DNA of 64,000 nucleotides from NCBI GenBank assembly GCA_027924645.1, contig BSBN01000293.1, positions 8,208,501 to 8,272,500 of the forward strand. The letters run 5' to 3'. The stretch is from Cunninghamia lanceolata (Eukaryota > Streptophyta > Pinopsida > Cupressales > Cupressaceae). Positions 55,585 through 64,000 of the stretch are shown one piece after another (the first letter of the stretch is position 1; each line of letters starts with the position of its first letter). The position numbers were made by a program, and so were the translations under genes. Under the pieces are notes generated by a model. That model was not told the DNA's origin and did no database searches. It saw only the letters and a program-made list of their open reading frames with translations.

Positions 55585-58547
55585 CTATACTGATTGCAAG
55601 ATACTAATTTGCACGCTTTGTAATTCATCCGCCATTTTCGCTCCAACTAAAAGATCAGCCGTCAATGTGAGAAAAGCAGGAGAAGTAATGATATCTCTTC
55701 TGCAACTCCACTTCATGCTCCACTTGCACACAGAGCTGAATCCGCGCAAGCTGACTGACTGCCCTTGTATGATTTTGGCCGTCGAGGGGCTTTCTGAAAG
55801 TACCACTTCATACCCATCTGCCAGGTATTCCACCCCATCTGGAAATAGCTGCCAAATCAGGCTCCCTGCTCCAGCTCCTCCATTCTTGGCTGACGATAAG
55901 ATGTTGTCATAAACAGTGTGTATGAAGGTCTCTCTGTAACTGCTATTGTACCCTGGATCTCTGCTTGATGTCCCAAATTCAGTAAATAAAACAGGCATGT
56001 TCAGGATCTTGTCACAGTCTCGAATATGTGCTTTAATCCAGGTATCAACAAAGGTGAGGTGAGATGGAGAAATTGCTTGTGAGATCCTACATGCAATCCA
56101 GAACAAGAGAACAGAGAAAATTTTAAAAAAATCAATTAAACGGCAAGTAAAAAAACCTTATCGTATAGAAAAATATGTTGATGTATTTGCTTACCAGGTA
56201 TCTGGATAAATATGTACGGAGGCAAAGTCAATGCCAAGAGCTTGGTGGTTTCTTATGAAGTCTGTCCCTACTTGTGTAGAATAAGTGCTGGGTTAAATTC
56301 ATCTTTGTCAGGACTTGAAGGTCCAAAGAATCCTTCTGATCCAATCTCCAATAGGTGTTTTCTGTCTTCTGTTGTCCCCAGTATAAGGTTTCAAAAATAG
56401 ACATGAGAGAGAAATTATTCTAACATGTCCTTATGACCAAATGCTGCCAAAGGGAGTGGTAAAATACAAATAGTGTAACCAAGCAAAGCTACCTTAAAAG
56501 GTGTCTCCTTATTACCTACCCTCATACAGACATTTGGAAAAACTAAGCTGAGACGCTAATCAAAACAATTTGGAAAGAGTGTTAAAAAATTCTTGACAGT
56601 TTCCCTTATTTTAAAAAAATTACCATTACCCAATTGGATTTTTTTAAGACGACTAGCCTTATTTTCACTAATGTATATAAAAACTGTAAATAACATTTTT
56701 GTAAGTGGTATTTTCTATTGGGACTTACTTAGAGGTCACCCATCTCTGAGGTGAATGAATTAGGAGCTTTATAATGAATAGTTTGTATGGCACAATGTTT
56801 GTTGAAGATTTTGCAAATGGAGTGGCAAACTAAGTGAGCTTGATTGTGGAGGGGAAAAGTAAACCTCCCAGGAAGTTCTGGTTCTTCACCCCTTTAACTA
56901 AACCTTTTATGAAGTTTCATGGTCTTGAGAAATGGGTTCTTTTAACCACTACTCATAAAATATGAGTTATGAATGAACCATTCATGGGAAAATTCATGGT
57001 CATGAGAGATGGGATTTTCTAAACCACTACTCATGGAATATGGGTTGATGAAGATTCACTCAAACTATACAGTAAATCATTTATAAAAAAATCATGGGCA
57101 TGAAAAATAAGTTCTTCTAAAATACTCATAAAATTTAGATTGACAAAAATTAACTCAAAACTAGATAAGTGAATCCTTATAAATTATCTCATAACATATT
57201 TTTTTGGGGTATACTCTTGGGTATACTCAAAGGTAATATTTAGCATTTCCTAAGAGTGAACCAGTGCCTGCTGTTACCTAATAGAAAATTAAAAGAAAAT
57301 AAAATTCCACATTAGAACAAATACATCGTGTTTAACCTTTTAACAGTTTGCATTCTTATATTATTTTCGACCTTATCTTCCTGCCCAAGGATGTGAGTGG
57401 AACATAGAAATGGTATAAGGTGTGCACTCATAATAACTAACCTGCTCTGAGTCCACAGCTATTTTCTAATATAAACTTAATTTTCTTATCAGAAAATTAT
57501 TACACCAGAGAGAATAACATAAAAGACAAATTAAATCCACACGGATTAAGATTTAATTATTTGTATGGTGGCAAGTTGTTCATTGCCCACATTAGTAATA
57601 TATGTGGGGCTCCAAGCAAGTTTGAGAGAATTCAAGTACCTGTAGTATGTCACCAGATGGATCAGAGGTGCAGCGAGCTTCATTCATTAGCTCCCATGCA
57701 AATATAGTTGGATCATCCTTATATGCAATATTGGTGATTGTGTTAACTCTTGTTAGAACTTTCTGAAATATCAAATTCACGGGAGGATATATCAATAACA
57801 AGATATAGTTACATATTAGAAACTAAAAACTCCTTAAAAAAATATAAAAAGTATGAACAATGAATAATATTTTCTACATTGTAAATTATAGGCTGTATTA
57901 TGTGCACCTTGATGTGGTCTTTGAAGTAGGTCTTGAGAGTGGCATGTGAAAAGAAGGCGTCATCAGAATTTAATTTTAAACCTGCACTAACTCCCCATTT
58001 CACATACTGTGATTTTCCTCCAAATCCATCCCAATTATTGGATAAACTCAGGATAAGCCTAATGTTATTCTTCTGGGCCTCACTGATTACAAAGTCTAAG
58101 GCCTGAAAAACCAAACATATGGTAAGTGTATATCTATTAGAATCTATGGTTATGTATATCTATGATTCGAATATTCACCTTGAAGACATCTTCATCATAA
58201 ACACCAGGGGACTTCTGGAAAGCAAGCCCAAGTCCTTCCCACTGTAAGTCCAACAGAAGCTGCCTGCTGAATTCTTCACTGATTTTGGGTTTGGTTGAAG
58301 GATCCACAGCAAGCAACATGAGCCAATATGTGTTGAATCCATTAATATAAAATGGCAAACCATTCACCACAAACTGTGTGCCTTTTGTTTCCACAAAACT
58401 CCAGTAATCTCCCTGGCTGTCATCTTCTTCCAAGTCCTGCCTCTGTTCTTCATCCCACCTGATGACATTATATGAGCTACTGTCCACTTGGAAGCAAGAT
58501 AAAATCACCAACAAGCATTGTATCCATACAACTATTCTTCTTTCCAT
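55585..58547 (-). pseudogene. Mannan endo-1,4-beta-mannosidase gene (GH5), damaged
   Basis: The family cuts mannan in cell walls outside the cell. Five exon regions are seen on the minus strand. Exon 1 is 58547-58179: signal peptide MERRIVVWIQCLLVILSCFQ, then GTQFVVNGLPFYINGFNTYW. Exon 2 is 58102-57908: [20 protein letters not shown] to FKDHIK. Exon 3 is 57762-57640, with acid/base Glu in WELMNEARC (family NEPRC). Exon 4 is about 56363-56195, RKHLLEIGSEGFFGPSSPD to HIYPDTW. Exon 5 is 56086-55585, with the nucleophile Glu in VLFTEFGTSSRDPGYNSS and the SLIWQLFPDG motif. Introns 1, 2 and 4 have GT and AG ends and fit phase. Damage: exon 1 lacks the conserved R-T-W-A-F part (a frame change before LGLAFQKSPGVYDEDVFK), a frame change lies in exon 4 after FNPAL, and about 14 codons before RKHLLE are missing. 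An intact copy elsewhere or assembly errors are possible. Confidence 0.7.
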
Positions 58548-58616
58548 GGCTTTTTGTCTTGGTTATTAGGCTCTGTAAGTCTGATTTCATATATTCATTT
58601 TTTCTTCAGAGTAGCA

Positions 58617-58623
58617 TTATATA
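58617..58623 (-). promoter_or_regulatory. TATA box of the mannanase
   Basis: The minus strand reads tatataa, 70 bases before the start ATG at 58547. This distance suits a plant core promoter with a short 5' untranslated region. Confidence 0.6.
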
Positions 58624-58639
58624 AAGATTTAAGACAAAG

Positions 58640-59880
58640 ATTAGGAATGAGTTTTTGCTTGGAAGCAAACTACGTGGCATTGCAAATAGATGGAAGAATA
58701 GATTTAAAAAGCAGAGGAAAAGAGAACAAAAAAATCTGACGAGATAACATTTTGTTTTCTTAAGATTTCTCAATGGATTTTTTCTTAATTCACAAACTAC
58801 GCAAATGGCACTTTTCCGGTGTATAATGACATTTCAAATGAACTAAATACAAAATAAATGAGCAATTTCTGGAAAGACCAAATACCTTTTAGGCCTCGCT
58901 TGAATTTTAAGCTATCGTATCTTGTGGGTGTCATCTTATATTTTAGCTATGAAGCTTATGTTTGTCTACATTTTGTTCAGTGATAGTAGACTTTAACCAT
59001 GACTACAAGCTAAGTAATCCTACACCTCCACGCAAAACTACAAAAGACAATTAATTATACTTAATTCAGTTATGAGTGATCAATAGTGTTTTGAATAGGG
59101 TAAAGTGGCAGGTCTGAGTGATAGATTCAGTCTTGGGTTAGTGAGTGAACAAAATAGTCAAACCATTTATCTAATGCAACAACCCAAAGTGGTGCTTTAT
59201 TAAAGCAGAAAACTATTATGTTATGTACTTGTTTACTCTACATTTTTCCCTTATTTTTGGTATTTGTTCATACATGCCAAAGTAGAAATACATAGAAAAA
59301 TTAATAAGTTGTAATAAAAACGATATCATTTTTTTAATTTGATAAATCTAAGTTGTTGAAACATATGTGTGTCCTACTCTGAAATTTGTGCATAAAATCA
59401 AAAGTATATGAGTAGATAGCATTCTCCCTTAATTACAAGTGTGTACTACAAAGTGGTGGACATTAATTTGGGAGATGAAAATTGTGACTAAAAAAATTAT
59501 GAACATGTAAATTTGAAATTAAAAAAAACAAGTATGAAAAATGGATAGTGAGATGTAAATGTGAGGTTGAGTAAGAAACATATACCTAGAGTGTGCATAC
59601 CTTTATGATTAATTGGTTTGAAAGATGTGGTGAAAAGATGCCCCCACCATTATTTCCTTAAGAAGAGAAAATAGGAGCATGTGAACTTGTGGGACAACCC
59701 AAATTTGCCTAAAATCATATTTTTTAAAAAAAAAATTAATTATTTAATCTTCGAGAGGTTCCATCTAAGGGGGTTTTATTAAAGGGGGTTAGATCAAACC
59801 CCCTTGGATAGAACCCCTGTTCTTAAATCAAACCTTTAGTGGACTCTTCTCTGCACCTATCAAAATGCTAACAAAAAAGT
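58640..59880. other. Intergenic DNA upstream of the mannanase
   Basis: AT-rich, no gene. A small inverted repeat lies at 59757-59816. No cis-element other than the TATA box can be supported. Confidence 0.5.
59757..59816. repeat. Imperfect inverted repeat with agggggtt and aaccccct
   Basis: The core arms aagggggtt (59782-59790) and aacccccтt-type partner (59797-59805) enclose agatca. An outer arm from 59757 pairs loosely with the bases to 59816. Confidence 0.7.
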
Positions 59881-61439
59881 TTTGCTTCACCTTTGGGGGG
59901 ATCAAATGAAGTCATTTGGAAATACCATTTCTTTTTGATAGGCAAGTTGTTGCCATGGGGGCAACCCCATATATTAAATTTTCAAAAACATCCCTCAATG
60001 GGAGTATACATGGTTTTTGTTATAGATCAATTATCAAGATTGCAAGAAAATGAAACCTCTTCCCATTTCCTTCAAACACTTGGACTACTATATAGAGAAA
60101 AGATTTGGGTACCTTGATAGGTGCCTTTTATATTCCTCAAAATTTTTAAACAATACTTATTTCATGAATAGCTCTAGGCACTCTTTTAGAAATGCATTTT
60201 TTTCAATTCATTTTTGCCAAACACCTTACAAATATCTTTGAGGGGTCTTTTCCTATCATAGTTAGAAACTGCCTATGTCTTCTTTACCAATGCCACTTGT
60301 AGAAAGTTATGAGCTACCAAATTCACACTCATTTTATGGCCTATGATATCCGCATACAGTTTTAAGAAGTCACGAAAAATGTCATAGTCATGGTTGTGTC
60401 TATCAATAAACTTGCATGTCCCCAGCACCTCCATGACTGCCACCTCCACCTTAGGGTTTCAAATTTTGAAGGTGTGATGCAACTCTGAAGAAAGGAGCCC
60501 ATACCCATAATCTTAACTTTGTCCTCTATTGTAAGGGTACCCCTTGACCCACAAGATTCTTATAATGCTTCCTCTCCTCAAGGTAGATGTAGTCAAATCT
60601 ATGTTGCCTACTCATTCACTAAATCTGTATCTTTCTTATTTTCTTGGAGATCATCCAATATCCCAGAGCCACTAGTTTTAGATCCAAATATCATTTTTGT
60701 TTCCATTATCCTTCTTACATCATCCCATATCTCCTCCTAATTTGATAACTTAATCTCTTCCATTTGATTGTATTTGTGGTTGGATAATAAATATGCTGCT
60801 AAATTTGATTCCTTATATATATGTTAGACAATATAATCTTTAAGTTTACTCAAAAGGATATCCATCAGATCAATCTTCTTTTGGAGTTTATAATTCATCA
60901 TTTTTTGTTTTAACTGCATTAATTCATAGTAAGGAGTCTCCCTCAATGTCCACCATGCCAATGATCTTCTCCACACACAACTTTAGTTGCGCATGCAACA
61001 CATCCAATTCTACTTCATTATTTGATCCTGGGGAAAGTTACAGCTTAGTAAGAGCCCATAAGAGGATTCTTGAATCATTCCTTATGATGCAAATAACTCC
61101 TGAGATCATAGGATTGCCTCGCGAGACCCCATCAAAATTCAATTTCATACCTCTTAGAGGGGGCATTTGGAAATGCCATTTTGTAAGTATGTAGCACTAA
61201 GTATTAACTCTCCAAAAAATATAATATGTATTCTATTATCTTTAATAATATATTTTAAAAAAGATTTTAATGAATGTAGATTGATTATGAAAAACAATGA
61301 ATTCTATTCAAGACACTAGAAAAAATAACAAACATTGTTAGAAAAATCTTTAATAAAATGCACTACATTCCATATAGATGTCCTTGTTTCAATGAAAAAG
61401 GAAAAAAAAAGATTTTGATATATATGCTAAGAGAAATTC
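59881..61439 (-). other. Region with a short unidentified minus-strand frame
   Basis: I do not recognise a gene. On the minus strand 60434-60273 gives MEVLGTCKFIDRHNHDYDIF followed by RDFLKLYADIIGHKMS and ends at a stop, 53 codons in all. The words gtcatttggaaataccattt (59911) and gcatttggaaatgccatttt (61163) are similar and about 1.25 kb apart, in direct orientation, and may be element ends. Nothing else is supported. Confidence 0.3.
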
Positions 61440-62350
61440 ATTATAGAATAACATAGGTCTAAAATTCAAAGATGAAGAGGTCACGGCGGAAGGATTGGTG
61501 GAAGATCCTATGGATGTTGAAATAAAGATCAAAAGAAAAGTGAAGAAGTAGGCACTGATCAAAATCAGAAAGGAGATAATGCCTACTACCCTCATAACCA
61601 AAATACTAGGGAGCAAAGAGGAAGAGGAAGACCTGGGCAAGGATCTAGAAGAGGAGGTTTTAGAGGAACCTATTTCCAATGTGGAGAAGAAGGACATCGA
61701 GCCTACAAGTGTCCCCAACATCAAGGAAGGACAAATAAAAGACCTAAAGGTAATGCATGAGTTGCACATGTAGATGAAGATGTGCAGTTTGAGCATTCTA
61801 AAGATGCTGAAAGGTGAGAAACCCTAGTTGTCAAAAGAACCTTGTTAGATAAGGAGAAAAAACTAGATTAGAGGAAGAGTTTATTCCATGCAAGGTGTAA
61901 GTGTGAAGGTAAGTGCTGTGCTATTATTATTGATAGTGGAAGCACTGATAATTTTGTCTTAGAGAAGATGGTTAACAAGTTGAAGTTGACAAGTAGAAGG
62001 CATCCACATCCATATTGGATTGCATGGTTGCAGAAGGACAATAGAGCTTTGGTCAATGAGAAGTGTTTAATCAAGTTCAATATTGGAGACTACCATGATG
62101 AGGTGTTGTGTGACATCATACAAATGGATGCATGTCATATGCTATTAGGAAGGCCATGGTAGTATGATAGGTGTGTTGTCCATGATGGCCATGCAAATAC
62201 CTATTCCTTGACAAAGGATGGAGTTTGTCATAAGTTGAAGCCCTTTAAGGAGGTGGAAGAAAAGGTATGTAGTACTACTAGAATTGAATTTGTAGATGGT
62301 AGGAAATTTTTTGATGGTATGAATCATGAGTGTCATTTCTTTGCGTTGAT
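61440..62350 (+). pseudogene. Gag end and protease of element F, broken
   Basis: The gag part is acidic and Lys-rich (VTAEGLVEDPMDVEIKIKRK), and its zinc knuckle near 61670-61712 reads YFQCGEEGHRAYKC, where the first Cys has become Tyr. The protease starts at about 61915 with IIIDSGSTDNFVLEKMV, the intact D-S-G triad, and closes with DIIQMDACHMLLGRPW at 62158. A further KPFKEVEEK segment leads to RT. The stop at 62160 follows GRPW, where Gln (CAG) is usual in the family. Confidence 0.75.
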
Positions 62351-62379
62351 TTCTACGATTAGCTAGGAGAAATGTGAAG

Positions 62380-63240
62380 ATGTACTAGCAAAAGTCTCAG
62401 ACCTATTGGAAGAATTTAGGGACATTGTCTGTGATAATGTACCAAAAGGTTTACCACCGGTGAGGAAGATAAGTCACCAAATGGATTTGATACCAAGAGT
62501 TGGTTTTCCAAATAAGGCAGCCCATAGAATGACTCATACAAAGAATGAAGAGATAAATAGACAAGTTCACAAGAATTTAAGCAAAGGACTTATAAGGGTG
62601 AGCCTAATTCCATGTGTGGTACCTATAGCACTAGCACCAAATAAAGATTGATATTGAGAATGTGTACAGATTCCTGAGCCATCAACAAAATTACAATCAA
62701 GTATAGATTATTGCCAAGGATGGATGATATTATGGATTGCTTGAGTGGAGCCAAGTACTTTACAAAGATTGATCTCAAGAGTGGATATCACCATATACAA
62801 ATTAGAGAAGGAGATGAATGAAAGACAACCTTCAAGACTAAGGAGGGCCTATACGAATGGTTAGTCATGTCATTTGGGCTAACTAATGCACCGAGCACAT
62901 TTATGCAGCTCATGAACAACATACTAAAAAGAGTTTTTCCGTAAATTTGTCATTTTTTATTTAGATGATATTTTGATTTTCAATAAGACTTTGGAGGAGT
63001 ACCTGATGCATGTTCAATTTTTTTTTGAGAAGTTGAGGTAGTAAAAGTTGATTAATCTGAAGAAATGTAGTTTTGTGAAGGAGTTAGTGTACCTAGGATT
63101 TGATATCTTAGTTGAGGGTTTTAAAATGGATCCAGACAAGGTGAGGGCTATCATTCAATGGCCTACCCCAAGGAGTGTTACAAAGGTACGATCTTTTCAT
63201 GGTTTGGCAAGTTTTTATAGAAAATTTTTAGTAGCATTTT
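62380..63240 (+). pseudogene. Reverse transcriptase of element F, broken
   Basis: Blocks are LLEEFRDIVCDNVPKGLPPV, the VHKNLSKGLIRVSLIPCVVP block, then shifted frames with [14 protein letters not shown] near 62754 and [20 protein letters not shown] near 62868. The catalytic FYLDDILIF is at 62957-62983 and the end WPTPRSVTKVRSFHGLASFY at 63160-63219. Stops at 62649, 62656, 62818 and 63040 and at least two frame changes occur. The YLDD site itself is intact. Confidence 0.8.
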
Positions 63241-63760
63241 TGTAGCCCTAACTAAGACAATTAGACGGGATAGAAAGGAGTTTAAATGGACTATGGGAGT
63301 AGCTAAGAGTTTTGATACATTGAAGCAAAAATTCACAGAGCAACCTATTTTGGCACTTCCAGATTTCAATAAGGTTTTTAAGGTAGATTGTGATGTTAGT
63401 GGCAGTGCTATATGAGTTGTCTTGAGTCAATAAAGTGAACCCATTGCCTATTTTAGTAACAAGCTTAATGATGCCAAGAAAAATTATTATGTTCATGATC
63501 AAGAGTTTTATTCTATAGTTCAGGCTTTCAAGAAATGGAGGCATTATTTGTTACCGAAAGAGTTTGTTTTATATATCGATCATCAAGCTTTACAGTATCT
63601 TAATAGTCAAGGAAAGTTAAATCAAATGCACTTAAAATGGGTTGAGTTTTTGTAGAGTTATACTTTTGTTTTGAAGCATAGAAGTGGGAAGTCCAACATA
63701 GTTGCAGATGCCTTAAGAAGAAGGCAACATTTGTTGACAGAGATGAAGATAGAGGTTGTT
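63241..63760 (+). pseudogene. RNase H domain of element F, broken
   Basis: This shows FKWTMGVAKSFDTLKQKF, then FKVDCDVSGSAI with the first Asp, the [19 protein letters not shown] segment with Glu, [20 protein letters not shown] with Asp, and IVADALRRR near 63701. Stops at 63243, 63413, 63431 and 63653 break it. Several are TAG or TGA at Gln, Trp or Gly positions. Confidence 0.8.
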
Positions 63761-64000
63761 GCGTTTAATGAACTCAATAATTTGTACCCTAAAGATCTAG
63801 ACTTTGCATAGGCTTGGAAAGCTTGTTTGAAGACTATTACCCTAGATAAGACAAGTTGGTTGGATTACAAAATCCAAGATAGTATGTTGTTCAAAGGAAG
63901 CCAATTTTGCATTATGAGGAGTTCTATGAGAGAGAATGGGATTAAGAAGAAGCATAGTGGAGGGTTGGTAGGACACTTTGGTCTCGAGATAAGACCATTT
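63761..64000 (+). pseudogene. Start of integrase of element F, cut by the window edge
   Basis: LDFAxAWKACLKTITLDKTS and then the motif GGLVGHFGLEIRPF near 63958-63999 mark the entry to the HHCC zinc-binding domain. The rest is outside the window. Confidence 0.7.

Larger units (their letters stand above)
61440..64000 (+). mobile_element. Element F: gypsy retrotransposon, 5' truncated and cut by the window end
   Basis: Gag end, protease, RT, RNase H and the start of integrase follow on the plus strand. I see no LTR or primer site before 61440. The RT wording (VPKGLPPVRKISHQMDLIPR, FYLDDILIF) is of a chromovirus branch near Reina or Galadriel, different from C. Stops are frequent. Confidence 0.75.

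Noticed and set aside
55499..55912. Plus-strand frame of 137 codons over the last mannanase exon
   Set aside because: It is the shadow of exon 5, which has clear GH5 motifs on the minus strand.

Overview
The window is plant nuclear DNA made almost entirely of transposable elements, with one recognisable plant gene, an endo-beta-mannanase (GH5) on the minus strand at 55.6-58.5 kb that itself looks broken. The LTR retrotransposons are large, old and nested, a LINE is present, and many stops look like C-to-T decay of methylated cytosines. This fits a large repeat-rich plant genome, possibly a conifer. That species-level guess is inference; no sequence here proves it. I see no rRNA, tRNA, CRISPR array or bacterial-type operon.

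Layout. Positions 655-31952 form one Ty3/gypsy Tat-like element (A) with 2.2-kb LTRs. Its order is gag, protease, an RNase H-like domain, RT, a second RNase H, integrase, then a long 3' region with an antisense plant-mobile-domain-like reading frame. A is split by element B (10635-26832), a Tat-like element with 1.1-kb LTRs. B has lost pol and keeps one Pro/Ser/His-rich reading frame with a G-patch motif. Inside B's leader sits element C (about 14251-20408), a Tekay/Del-like chromovirus with chromodomain and 3' LTR but no recognisable 5' LTR. Insertion order is A, then B, then C. The LTR pair of A is visibly more diverged than that of B, which agrees.

From 31953 to 33470 there is an unidentified degenerate reading frame. 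From 33.5 to 53.1 kb lies a complex repeat region. It holds 148-bp tandem repeats, an inverted repeat with arms 18 kb apart, a minus-strand Copia-like element (D, 34185-41729) and a candidate 1.2-kb terminal-inverted-repeat element rich in palindromes. A LINE (45140-51640) is inserted in the 148-bp array with a 14-bp target-site duplication. D has no pol; in its place is a frame of about 1,000 codons of unknown function, which is the most unusual item in the window.

A fold-back element with arms of about 280 bp (53456-55445) precedes the mannanase. The mannanase keeps four clear splice junctions and both catalytic glutamates, but lacks the Arg-Thr-Trp segment, carries a frameshift and lacks a stretch of about 14 codons. 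From about 61.44 kb to the window end is a third gypsy element (F), 5'-truncated gag-pol running off the edge.

The elements do not form a pathway. They record repeated insertion: autonomous elements A, C, F and the LINE could once supply enzymes, and B and D look like parasites that keep LTRs, primer sites and polypurine tracts but rely on others for reverse transcription.
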